Shown here: piece by piece, positions 8,167-15,936 of the stretch
How the letters are laid out: each line of letters starts with the position of its first letter
How positions within the stretch are numbered: the stretch's first letter is position 1
Assembly: GCA_045648785.1 (NCBI GenBank)
Contig: JAZROP010000002.1
Coordinates: forward strand, 1-40,574
Direction of reading: 5' to 3'
Length of the DNA: 40,574 nt
Origin: RGIG7450 sp045648785
Lineage (GTDB): Bacteria > Bacillota > Clostridia > RUG12999
Translations under genes and position numbers: made by a program
Notes under the pieces: generated by a model
Databases searched by the model: none
Told to the model about the DNA's origin: nothing
The model's input: the letters and a program-made list of their open reading frames with translations, nothing else

Positions 8167-9372
8167 TTATTTCCTCCTGTAAGCAATCTTCCCGCCACAT
8201 ACCGTCAACATACATTCGCCGTTTACCTTCCATCCTTCAAACGGCGTTGCCTTACCTTTTGAGATAAACTGTGCCGGGTCAATATTATATTCTTTATCTA
8301 AATCCCATACAGTAAAACTTCCGCAAAGCGGAATGTTAAACCTGTTTCTCGGATTAATTGACATAAGTGCTATAAGCTTTTCCATTGTAATTATTCCCGT
8401 TTTCACAAAATATGTGTACATCAGCGGAAAAGCAGTTTCAATCCCTACTATACCAAATGCACTTTTCTCAAGCCCTTTTGATTTTTCTTCTGCCGAATGA
8501 GGTGCATGGTCGGTTGCAATCATATCAATTGTTCCGTCAATTATCCCCTCAATGAGCGCCTCTTTATCCGCCCTGCTTCTGATTGGCGGATTCATTTTAA
8601 ATCTGCCCTCTTCTTTTAAATCCATATCGTCCATCAAAAGATAATGCGGCCCTGTTTCGCAAGTTATATCCACACCCTCTTTTTTGGCTTTTCTGATAAT
8701 TTCAACACTTTCCTTTGTGGAAATATGACAAACATGGTAACTGCATCCCGACTTTTTCACAAGTTCAATATCTCTTGCAATGGGACCATATTCACTTTCC
8801 GAGCAAATACCTCTGTGCCCGTGAAGCTTTGCATATTCACCGTCGTGAATATATCCTCCATGAAGCAGCGCATTATCCTCGCAGTGAGCTACTATCATTT
8901 TCCCTAGGCTTTTTGCTTTTTGCATAGCCCGGAGCATCATATCCGCATCCTGCACACCTTTTCCGTCATCCGAAAAAGCAATTGCATCCGTCATGTCTTC
9001 CATCTCCGAAAGTTGCTCACCCATCTGTTTTTTTGTGATGGAGCCGTAGGGATATATATTAATCTTTCCGTCTGCTTTAATAATATCTGTTTGTTCTTTC
9101 AATGTTTCCCCGCTGTCGGGCACGGGGTTTAAGTTTGGCATTGTGCATACCGCGCTGTATCCTCCGTGTGCTGCAGCACTACTTCCCGAAAGAACCGTTT
9201 CTTTATAAGAAAAACCCGGTTCACGAAAATGCACATGCACATCGCAAAAACCGGGAAAAACAGAATATTTGTCGTCGTTCAAAAAAGACAACTGCTTATC
9301 GGAAAGGACAAATTCAGAAAATAGTTTATCTACATTTTCGCCATATATTTTCGCATTGATATTCAACATCAT
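8167..9372 (-). CDS. pyrC: Dihydroorotase
   Basis: A type I dihydroorotase of 401 residues that closes carbamoylaspartate to dihydroorotate. The metal-binding DVHVHFREPG carries H46 and H48, and ATDHAPHS near residue 290 gives the catalytic Asp. The start is chosen at 9372 because GAAAGGATGG-type Shine-Dalgarno sequence lies 6 bases upstream (an adjacent ATG at 9369 is equivalent). The frame extends to a GTG at 9438, but that would run through the leader terminator and has no ribosome site. It is the first gene of the operon and is followed after 2 bases by carB. Confidence 0.93.
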   Translation of the reverse strand: MMLNINAKIYGENVDKLFSEFVLSDKQLSFLNDDKYSVFPGFCDVHVHFREPGFSYKETVLSGSSAAAHGGYSAVCTMPNLNPVPDSGETLKEQTDIIKADGKINIYPYGSITKKQMGEQLSEMEDMTDAIAFSDDGKGVQDADMMLRAMQKAKSLGKMIVAHCEDNALLHGGYIHDGEYAKLHGHRGICSESEYGPIARDIELVKKSGCSYHVCHISTKESVEIIRKAKKEGVDITCETGPHYLLMDDMDLKEEGRFKMNPPIRSRADKEALIEGIIDGTIDMIATDHAPHSAEEKSKGLEKSAFGIVGIETAFPLMYTYFVKTGIITMEKLIALMSINPRNRFNIPLCGSFTVWDLDKEYNIDPAQFISKGKATPFEGWKVNGECMLTVCGGKIAYRRK

Positions 9373-9392
9373 TATCCATCCTTTCATATTAT

Positions 9393-9454
9393 AAAAAAAG
9401 CCCTGCCCGATGGGCAAGACACGCAAAAAAACAGACACAGCAAAGCTACGCCCA
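9393..9454 (-). promoter_or_regulatory. Transcription attenuator in the pyr leader
   Basis: On the minus strand, TGCCC (9416-9412) pairs with GGGCA (9408-9404), then GGGC and seven T (9399-9393), a terminator ending about 20 bases before the pyrC start. An upstream TGGGC (9454-9450) can instead pair with GCCCA (9415-9411), which would break the terminator stem. A second run of seven T (9430-9424) just precedes the hairpin. I see no match to the PyrR-binding consensus. The layout fits regulation by UTP level or by a protein; which one cannot be told. Confidence 0.6.
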
Positions 9455-9513
9455 CATTTCTATACTAATCTTGCCGACATCTCTGTATCGAACTTAAAGA
9501 TTTAATCTAGTAT

Positions 9514-9542
9514 ATTTTACCACAATTCTGCCAAATTGTCAA
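9514..9542 (-). promoter_or_regulatory. pyr operon promoter
   Basis: On the minus strand, TTGACA (9542-9537), 17-base spacer, TAAAAT (9519-9514). This gives a leader of about 135 nt before pyrC, long enough for the attenuator. Confidence 0.8.
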
Positions 9543-9577
9543 TAAATATTTACCCTTTTTTTATTATTTTATACAAA

Positions 9578-9591
9578 TGTATATTTATTCA
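9578..9591 (+). promoter_or_regulatory. ARG-box-like operator, upstream copy
   Basis: TGTAT-ATTT-ATTCA matches the ArgR/AhrC half-site palindrome TGAAT-N4-ATTCA with one mismatch. It lies 10 bases upstream of the argC -35 element and 77 bp (centre to centre) from the perfect copy at 9655, a spacing at which an ArgR hexamer could loop the promoter DNA. Confidence 0.55.
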
Positions 9592-9601
9592 TTCAAAAAC
9601 C

Positions 9602-9630
9602 TTGACATTTCAATGTATTAGTTGTATAAT
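9602..9630 (+). promoter_or_regulatory. arg operon promoter
   Basis: TTGACA (9602-9607), exactly 17 bases, TATAAT (9625-9630): full consensus. Start expected near 9637, giving a leader of about 48 nt that contains the second ARG box. Confidence 0.88.
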
Positions 9631-9638
9631 AATACATT
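9612..9638 (+). promoter_or_regulatory. Palindrome across the argC -10 region
   Basis: AATGTATTA (9612-9620) and TAATACATT (9630-9638) are perfect 9-bp inverted arms around a 9-base spacer that contains most of the -10 box. It has a plausible operator geometry, but the repressor is unknown. Confidence 0.45.
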
Positions 9639-9654
9639 ATATTGTAGAGAATTA

Positions 9655-9668
9655 TGAATATTTATTCA
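9655..9668 (+). promoter_or_regulatory. ARG-box operator, perfect copy
   Basis: TGAAT-ATTT-ATTCA is a perfect palindrome identical in form to the ArgR operator consensus. It lies between the transcription start and the argC ribosome site, so a bound repressor would block initiation or early elongation. No argR gene is in the window. Confidence 0.75.
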
Positions 9669-9684
9669 AAAAGGATGTATAAAA

Positions 9685-10608
9685 ATGATTAAAGTATTTA
9701 TTGACGGCAGTGCCGGCACAACAGGTCTCAGAATTCACGACAGATTAAGTTTAAGAAATGACATAGAGCTTATAAAGCTTGCCGAAGAGGTGCGCAAAGA
9801 CCCGGAGGCAAGGAAAGAAGCAATAAACAGTGCAGATATAGTTTTCCTCTGCCTGCCCGATGTAGCTGCAATTGAAGCTGTATCAATGCTGAAAAATGAT
9901 AAGACAACCATTATAGATACCTCAACCGCTCATCGTACAAACGAAGATTGGACTTACGGTTTTCCTGAGCTTAACGGTTATCGTGAAAAGATTGAAAAAT
10001 CTCAGCTTATTGCAAACCCGGGTTGTCACGCCAGCGGATTTGTGGCACTTGTTCAGCCACTGAGAGAAGCGGGAATTATATCATCCGATTTATCTCTCTC
10101 CTGTTTTTCCCTTACCGGATATTCAGGCGGAGGTAAAAAGATGATTGCCGAGTATGAATCAGCTGACAGGGATGTTCTTTTATCCGCTCCCCGCCAGTAT
10201 GGACTGACTCAGCAGCACAAACATTTAAAGGAAATGATAAAGATATGCGGCATTGAATCTGCTCCTCTTTTCTGCCCTATTGTTGCTGACTTTTACAGCG
10301 GTATGGAAGTTACTGTTCCTCTTTTTGCAAAAGATATTAAAGGAACAATATCTGACATAACTGAAATTTATAGAAATCTTTACACAGGCAAGCTGATTCA
10401 TCTTAGCGAGCAAGCTGACGAAAACGGATTTTTATCAGCAGCGACATTTTCAGGCAGGGACGATATGGAAATCTCCATTTCCGGCAATGATGAAAGAATT
10501 CTTCTCGTTGCTCGCTTTGACAATTTAGGCAAGGGTGCATCGGGTGCTGCAATCCAGAATATGAATATAAAATTAGGGCTTGCAGAAGACACCGGTCTTA
10601 GTATATAA
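9685..10608 (+). CDS. argC: N-acetyl-gamma-glutamyl-phosphate reductase, short type
   Basis: A 307-residue NADPH-dependent reductase for the third step of ornithine synthesis. It begins with a dinucleotide-binding loop (DGSAGTTGLRIHDR) and has the catalytic cysteine C114 in NPGCHASG. The length of just over 300 residues is that of the type 2 AGPR family, not the roughly 345 of type 1. The start is supported by AAAAGGATG 8-9 bases upstream. It is the first gene of the arg operon, behind a consensus promoter flanked by ARG boxes. Only the first half of the arginine pathway is encoded here: argG and argH are not in the window. Confidence 0.95.
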   Translation: MIKVFIDGSAGTTGLRIHDRLSLRNDIELIKLAEEVRKDPEARKEAINSADIVFLCLPDVAAIEAVSMLKNDKTTIIDTSTAHRTNEDWTYGFPELNGYREKIEKSQLIANPGCHASGFVALVQPLREAGIISSDLSLSCFSLTGYSGGGKKMIAEYESADRDVLLSAPRQYGLTQQHKHLKEMIKICGIESAPLFCPIVADFYSGMEVTVPLFAKDIKGTISDITEIYRNLYTGKLIHLSEQADENGFLSAATFSGRDDMEISISGNDERILLVARFDNLGKGASGAAIQNMNIKLGLAEDTGLSI

Positions 10609-10640
10609 TATATAGGAACAAAAAAGGAAGGTACATAAAA

Positions 10641-11855
10641 ATGAAAATTATATCAGGCGGCGTTACTGCCGCACAAGGATTTAAAGCAAATGGTATTCAT
10701 TGTGGCATCAGAAAAAACAAGACAAAGCGCGACATTTCACTTATTTTCAGCGAAGTGAAAGCAAGCGCTGCCGCAGTTTATACATCGAATCTTGTAAAAG
10801 GCGCACCCATCGAGGTGACAAAAAAGAATATTTCTGACGGCAAGGCTCAAGCTATCATCTGCAACAGCGGTAACGCAAACACATGCAACGCGGACGGAAT
10901 TGAAATTGCAGAAAAAATGTGCGAACTTACAGCTGCAGAGCTTGGCATTCCTGCAAGTGATGTAGTTGTTGCTTCCACAGGTGTTATCGGTCAGCCTCTT
11001 GACATTAATCCCATTGCAAATGGTATCCCCGAACTTGCAAAGGGTTTAATCGAAACAGGAAGTGGTCTTGCGGCTGAAGGAATTATGACTACTGACATAG
11101 CAAAAAAAGAAATTGCGGTAGAATTTACTCTCGGCGGCAAAGTTTGTCGTATGGGTGGAATTGCAAAGGGCAGTGGTATGATTCACCCCAACCTCGCTAC
11201 CATGATTGTATTTATCACAACCGACGCGGCAATTTCTCCCCAAATGCTTCAGAAAGCTTTGTCCGGAGATGTGCAGAATACATTTAATATGATAAGTGTT
11301 GATGGCGACACCTCCACCAACGATACAGTCGCAGTCCTCGCAAATGGCATGGCGGGAAATGTTGAAATCACAGAAGAGAACAAGGATTTTGAAGACTTTA
11401 TGGCTGCTCTCAACACAGTAAATGTTCATCTGTGTAAAATGATTGCCGCTGACGGCGAGGGTGCCACAAAGCTCCTGGAATGCAATGTTTCAGGTGGTAA
11501 AACACTTGAGATTTCCAAAACTGTTGCAAAAAGTGTTATTTGCTCCAGCTTACTCAAAGCGGCTATGTTTGGTGCCGATGCCAACTGGGGCAGGGTACTC
11601 TGCGCAATTGGTTACAGCGGTGCAAATGTGGATGTTACCAAAATTGATGTATCTTTTAAATCCGCAAAAGGTGAAATTGATGTTTGCAAACTTGGTGCAG
11701 GAGTTCCATTCTTGGAAGAAAAAGCGTCTGAAATTCTTCACGAAAAAGAAATTGAAATTATAATAAATCTTAATGATGGCAACTTTAGTGCATCTGCTTG
11801 GGGTTGCGACCTCACATATGATTATGTAAAAATTAACGGTGACTACCGCACCTGA
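10641..11855 (+). CDS. argJ: Glutamate N-acetyltransferase / ornithine acetyltransferase
   Basis: A 404-residue Ntn-type enzyme that recycles the acetyl group from N-acetylornithine to glutamate. The motif KGSGMIHPNLATM (residues 177-189) contains the Ala-Thr self-cleavage site, with T187 as expected nucleophile. With ArgJ present and no argA or argE in the operon, the pathway here is the cyclic one. If ArgJ is bifunctional it also makes acetylglutamate from acetyl-CoA, but mono- versus bifunctional types cannot be told from sequence alone. It lies 32 bases after argC with its own AAGGAAGG ribosome site. Confidence 0.95.
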   Translation: MKIISGGVTAAQGFKANGIHCGIRKNKTKRDISLIFSEVKASAAAVYTSNLVKGAPIEVTKKNISDGKAQAIICNSGNANTCNADGIEIAEKMCELTAAELGIPASDVVVASTGVIGQPLDINPIANGIPELAKGLIETGSGLAAEGIMTTDIAKKEIAVEFTLGGKVCRMGGIAKGSGMIHPNLATMIVFITTDAAISPQMLQKALSGDVQNTFNMISVDGDTSTNDTVAVLANGMAGNVEITEENKDFEDFMAALNTVNVHLCKMIAADGEGATKLLECNVSGGKTLEISKTVAKSVICSSLLKAAMFGADANWGRVLCAIGYSGANVDVTKIDVSFKSAKGEIDVCKLGAGVPFLEEKASEILHEKEIEIIINLNDGNFSASAWGCDLTYDYVKINGDYRT

Positions 11856-11871
11856 TGAAAGGATAAACAAA

Positions 11872-12738
11872 ATGGACATTAATTTTTCAAACGCACAGCG
11901 TGCCGAAGTTTTAACCCAGGCACTCCCCTATATCAAAAAGTATAACGGCAAGGTTGTTGTTGTAAAATACGGTGGCAATGCCATGATTAACGAACAACTC
12001 AAACAGCAGGTTATGGAAGATATCGTTCTTCTGTGGCTTATCGGCGTAAAAATTGTTCTGGTTCACGGCGGTGGTCCTGAAATTTCAGAGCTGATGGACA
12101 AACTCGGCAAAAAGCCAGAGTTTGTTGACGGACTCAGGGTAACCGACAAGGAAACAATGGACATAGTTCAGATGGTGCTTGCCGGCAAGGTTAATAAAAG
12201 CCTTGTTACCCTGCTTGAAACAAAAGGCGGTAATGCTATGGGCATTTCTGGTATGGACGGCAGACTTATTGAATCCAAAATAAAAAATGAAAAGCTTGGC
12301 TATGTAGGCTCCATCACAAAAATCAATATCCAACCTGTGGTTGACCTTATGGACAACGGGTACATTCCGGTAATTTCCACTGTCGGATGCGACAGGGATG
12401 GCAATACATACAACATAAACGGCGATACCGCTGCCGCATATATTGCAGGAGCTCTCGGCGCTGAAAGTCTTATTATGATGACTGATATCGCCGGCATCCT
12501 CCGCGACAAAGATGACCCTTCAACTCTCATCCCCGAAATTACCATTTCCGATGCAGCAACTCTTCAGGAGGAAGGCGTCATTTCAGGCGGTATGATTCCA
12601 AAGGTTGACTGCTGTATAGAAGCTATAAATAAAGGTGTAAAAAAAGTATTTATTATGGACGGCAGAGTTCCCCATTCCATACTTATGGAAATTCTCACAA
12701 ACGAGGGTGCCGGCACCATGGTAAGAGGTGACAAATAA
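11872..12738 (+). CDS. argB: Acetylglutamate kinase
   Basis: A 288-residue amino-acid kinase that phosphorylates N-acetylglutamate. VVVKYGGNAM (30-38) is the nucleotide-phosphate loop and LVHGGGPEIS the substrate loop; GGMIPKVDCC near the C-terminus is also typical. An in-frame GTG at 11839 lies inside argJ, while ATG 11872 follows AAAGGA at good spacing and gives a normal N-terminus, so I chose it. The N-terminal helix of about 25 residues before the kinase fold resembles that of arginine-inhibited hexameric kinases, so feedback control is plausible but not proven. Its stop overlaps the argD start (TAATG). Confidence 0.95.
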   Translation: MDINFSNAQRAEVLTQALPYIKKYNGKVVVVKYGGNAMINEQLKQQVMEDIVLLWLIGVKIVLVHGGGPEISELMDKLGKKPEFVDGLRVTDKETMDIVQMVLAGKVNKSLVTLLETKGGNAMGISGMDGRLIESKIKNEKLGYVGSITKINIQPVVDLMDNGYIPVISTVGCDRDGNTYNINGDTAAAYIAGALGAESLIMMTDIAGILRDKDDPSTLIPEITISDAATLQEEGVISGGMIPKVDCCIEAINKGVKKVFIMDGRVPHSILMEILTNEGAGTMVRGDK

Positions 12739-13907
12739 TGAGCAGTTTACAGACAAATGACAAGCTTTATATTGCAAATACATACAACCGTTTTCCTGTA
12801 GAAATTATTTCAGGAAAAGGCTCCGTTGTTAAGGATTCAGACGGTAAAGAATATATTGATATGGGCTCTGGAATTGGAGTTACTGCCTTTGGTCTTGCTG
12901 ATGACAAATGGGCTGAGGCGGTATCCATTCAGGCAAACACCTTGCAACATATGTCCAATCTTTACTATACTGAGCCATGTATCCGGCTTGCTGAAATTCT
13001 CTGCAAAAAAACAGGTATGAGTAAGGTATTCTTCTGCAACTCAGGTGCAGAAGCAAATGAATGTGCCATTAAAATTGCCCGCAAATATGCAGCTGACAAA
13101 AAAGGCGCAGAGTATAACACTATAATTACTCTTGAAAACAGTTTCCATGGCAGAACGCTCACTACCCTTTCCGCTACCGGTCAGGACCATTATCACGAGC
13201 TTTTTCAGCCTCTCACTCCCGGATTTGTTCACGCTCCGGCAAACGACCTTGAATCACTTAAAGAAGCGGCTATCAAAAACAAAACTGCAGCAATTTTAAT
13301 TGAATGTATTCAGGGCGAGGGCGGTGTTATCGCACTTGATCAGGAATTTGTCAAAGGTGCATATAATTTTGCAAAAGAAAACGACATATTATTTATGGTG
13401 GACGAAGTTCAGACGGGTAATGGCAGAACAGGCGAGCTTTACGCATATATGAACTACGGAATTATCCCCGATGTTGTTTCTACTGCCAAAGGTCTTGGTG
13501 GCGGGCTTCCTCTTGGTGCGGCTTTGATGAGCGAAAAGGTTCAGTCGGTGCTCGGCTTTGGCGACCATGGCTCCACCTTTGGCGGAAACCCAGTATGTTG
13601 TGCAGGCGCACTCAGCATTATAGAAAGAATTGACGAAAAACTCCTCTTGGAGGTTAAAGAAAAAAGCAAATACATATTTGAAACACTGTCTGGCGCAAAA
13701 GGCGTGGAAAGCATAAGCGGAATGGGACTTATGGTTGGCATAAAAACTACCTCCCCTGCCGGCGATGTCTTAAAAAAATGTATGGAAAAAGGCGTACTTT
13801 GTCTCACAGCAAAGGACAAGTTAAGACTTCTTCCCGCCCTTAATATACCGTTGGATGTTCTCAAAAAAGCAATAGAAGTTATCAAAGAAGCCTGTGCGGA
13901 GGTGTAA
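12738..13907 (+). CDS. argD: Acetylornithine aminotransferase
   Basis: A 389-residue class III PLP aminotransferase. NSGAEANE (101-108) binds the cofactor phosphate, VDEVQTGNGR (221-230) holds the Asp that contacts the pyridine nitrogen, and STAKGLGGG supplies Schiff-base lysine K251. It transfers an amino group from glutamate to acetylglutamate semialdehyde. In E. coli ArgD also serves as the succinyl-DAP aminotransferase; this is of interest because the same operon ends with dapF. Start and stop overlap or abut argB and argF, consistent with coupled translation. Confidence 0.95.
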   Translation: MSSLQTNDKLYIANTYNRFPVEIISGKGSVVKDSDGKEYIDMGSGIGVTAFGLADDKWAEAVSIQANTLQHMSNLYYTEPCIRLAEILCKKTGMSKVFFCNSGAEANECAIKIARKYAADKKGAEYNTIITLENSFHGRTLTTLSATGQDHYHELFQPLTPGFVHAPANDLESLKEAAIKNKTAAILIECIQGEGGVIALDQEFVKGAYNFAKENDILFMVDEVQTGNGRTGELYAYMNYGIIPDVVSTAKGLGGGLPLGAALMSEKVQSVLGFGDHGSTFGGNPVCCAGALSIIERIDEKLLLEVKEKSKYIFETLSGAKGVESISGMGLMVGIKTTSPAGDVLKKCMEKGVLCLTAKDKLRLLPALNIPLDVLKKAIEVIKEACAEV

Positions 13908-13908
13908 T

Positions 13909-14895
13909 ATGATTAATTTAAAAGGTAAAAGTTTTTTAAAACTTCTTGACTTTACTCCAGAAGAAATAAGTGGTCTTATCGAGCTTGCTGCTCAGCTTAA
14001 GACTCAGAAAAAAGCAGGGATTCCCCACCGACTTTGCGAAGGTAAAAACATAGCGCTTGTTTTTGAAAAAACAAGCACAAGAACCCGTTGTGCCTTCGAG
14101 GTTGCTGCAGCAGATTTAGGTATGCACCCTGTGTATCTGGACCCCAAAGCTTCGCAGATTGGCAAAAAAGAAAGCATTGCTGATACAGCAAGAGTTCTGG
14201 GCAGAATGTTTGACGGTATTGAATATCGTGGCTTTGGTCAGGAAATTGTTCAGGAGCTTTCCGATTTTGCAGGCGTTCCCGTATGGAACGGACTTACAAA
14301 CGAATTTCACCCAACACAGATTCTCGCCGATTTTCTGACAATCAAAGAATGTTTTGGTGAGCTTAAAGGCAAAACCCTTGTATATATGGGTGATGCAAGA
14401 TATAACATGGGTAATTCCCTTATGGTTGGCTGTGCAAAAATGGGTATGAACTTTATTGCCTGTGCTCCTGAAAAATATTTCCCCAACAAAGCACTTGTTG
14501 CAGAATGTGAGGCAGTTGCAAAACAGACAGGCGCAACATTACAGTTTATTACAGACCCCATTAAGGCTACAAAAGGAGCCGATGTTATCTACACCGATGT
14601 GTGGGTTTCAATGGGCGAGCCGGATGAAGTATGGAAAGAAAGAATTGAAGACTTAACTCCCTATCGGGTTACAAAAGAGCTTATGGATAACGCCGGAAGT
14701 CAGTGCCGATTTATGCATTGTCTGCCCGCTTTCCATGACCTTAAAACAACAACTGGCAAGGAAATATATGATAAATTCGGCATTGATTGCATGGAAGTTA
14801 CAGATGAAGTGTTTGAAGGTACACAGTCCATCGTATTTGATGAAGCCGAAAACCGTATGCACACAATAAAAGCTGTTATGGCAGCAACTTTATAA
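13909..14895 (+). CDS. argF: Ornithine carbamoyltransferase
   Basis: A 328-residue transcarbamoylase making citrulline from ornithine and carbamoyl phosphate. STRTR (56-60) binds carbamoyl phosphate, HPTQILAD follows, and MHCLPAFHD near residue 270 carries the ornithine-binding cysteine. I chose ATG 13909, directly after GGAGGTGTAAT; an upstream in-frame start lies in argD. It is followed after 9 bases by carA, so the enzyme that uses carbamoyl phosphate and the one that makes it are co-transcribed. It could also run in the catabolic direction, but the biosynthetic neighbours argue for anabolism. Confidence 0.95.
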   Translation: MINLKGKSFLKLLDFTPEEISGLIELAAQLKTQKKAGIPHRLCEGKNIALVFEKTSTRTRCAFEVAAADLGMHPVYLDPKASQIGKKESIADTARVLGRMFDGIEYRGFGQEIVQELSDFAGVPVWNGLTNEFHPTQILADFLTIKECFGELKGKTLVYMGDARYNMGNSLMVGCAKMGMNFIACAPEKYFPNKALVAECEAVAKQTGATLQFITDPIKATKGADVIYTDVWVSMGEPDEVWKERIEDLTPYRVTKELMDNAGSQCRFMHCLPAFHDLKTTTGKEIYDKFGIDCMEVTDEVFEGTQSIVFDEAENRMHTIKAVMAATL

Positions 14896-14904
14896 GGTGG
14901 GCTT

Positions 14905-15936
14905 ATGAAAAAAGCATATTTAGTTTTAGAAAACGGAAAAATTTTTGAAGGAAAAAGTATTGGCGCCGATGGTATCACCATCGGCGAACTTGTCTTTACA
15001 ACATCTGTGGTAGGCTATCTTGAAACGCTTACCGACCCTGCCTATTCAGGTCAGATTATCATGCAGACATTCCCTCTTATCGGTAATTACGGTGTGATTG
15101 AAGAGGACTTTGAGGGTTCTTGTTATGCTGCAGGATATGTTGTACGCGAATGTTGCGATGTTCCCTCAAATTTCCGTAGCCAGAATGACCTTGACAGTTA
15201 TCTTAAGAAGGCTGGAATTGTCGGCATCTGTGATGTGGATACTCGTGAAATAACAAAGATTATTCGAGAAAACGGCACTATGACGGCTAAAATCTGCACA
15301 GATTTAAAGGATGTTGATTGCGCTGCTATGTCGTCCGCTATTCCCTCCATGAGCAGCAAATCAAAAGAGGTTTTTTCTGCTGACGGTGCATCTCTTTTCC
15401 GTATCGCAATTATAGATTATGGAGTGAAAAAAAGTAACATTACGGCACTTACCGAAAGAGGTTGTGAGGTAACTGTTTTCCCCTCTTCGGTTTCTGCAGA
15501 TGAAATCATTTCCTTTTCCCCTGACGGAATTTTACTTTCGAGCGGACCGGGAAACCCGGAAGAAAATACTTTCTGCATAGAGCAGATTAAAAGTCTTATC
15601 GGTAAATTCCCAATTTTCGGTATTGGCCTTGGCCATCAGCTTACAGCTCTTGCTATGGGTGGAAAAACAGATAAGCTGAAATATGGTCACCGCGGCTCAA
15701 ATCAGCCGGTAAAAGAACTTTCTACCGGCAAAATGCTAATTACAAACCAGAACCATGGTTATATCGTAACCGGTGACATTCCCGGAACGGAAGTTACTTA
15801 TTTAAATGCTAATGATTCCACAATAGAGGGTCTGGAATATCATGGTAAAAACTGTTTTACCATTCAGTTTGACGCAACCTCCCATTTGTTTGATAAATTC
15901 ATCAGCATGATAAAGGCGGTGAAAGATAATGCCTAA
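14905..15936 (+). CDS. carA: Carbamoyl-phosphate synthase small subunit with degenerate glutaminase site
   Basis: A 343-residue CarA homologue, shorter than the usual 355-380. The N-terminal domain is well kept (LTDPAYSGQ, PLIGNYG, ICDVDTREITK). The class I glutamine amidotransferase domain keeps its fold markers (SSGPGNPEE, YGHRGSNQPV, QNHGY), but the nucleophile elbow reads FGIGLGHQ: Gly241 replaces the catalytic Cys (E. coli C269). The GHPEASPG segment carrying the triad His and Glu is also missing: after Q321 the chain goes FDATSHLFDKF. Glutamine hydrolysis therefore should not occur. In E. coli, changing this Cys to Gly is known to abolish glutamine use while ammonia use remains. The protein probably acts as a structural partner of the downstream CarB. 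It overlaps that gene by 8 bases. Confidence 0.93.
   Translation: MKKAYLVLENGKIFEGKSIGADGITIGELVFTTSVVGYLETLTDPAYSGQIIMQTFPLIGNYGVIEEDFEGSCYAAGYVVRECCDVPSNFRSQNDLDSYLKKAGIVGICDVDTREITKIIRENGTMTAKICTDLKDVDCAAMSSAIPSMSSKSKEVFSADGASLFRIAIIDYGVKKSNITALTERGCEVTVFPSSVSADEIISFSPDGILLSSGPGNPEENTFCIEQIKSLIGKFPIFGIGLGHQLTALAMGGKTDKLKYGHRGSNQPVKELSTGKMLITNQNHGYIVTGDIPGTEVTYLNANDSTIEGLEYHGKNCFTIQFDATSHLFDKFISMIKAVKDNA

Noticed and set aside
8165..8233. 23-residue N-terminal extension of the pyr CarB
   Set aside because: It overlaps pyrC, and the internal ATG 8164 has AGGAGG at the right distance and the normal CarB N-terminus.
9373..9438. N-terminal extension of PyrC from GTG 9438
   Set aside because: The extension would translate through the leader terminator, lacks a ribosome site, and dihydroorotase homologues do not have it. 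A role as a coupled leader frame is only mentioned as a possibility.
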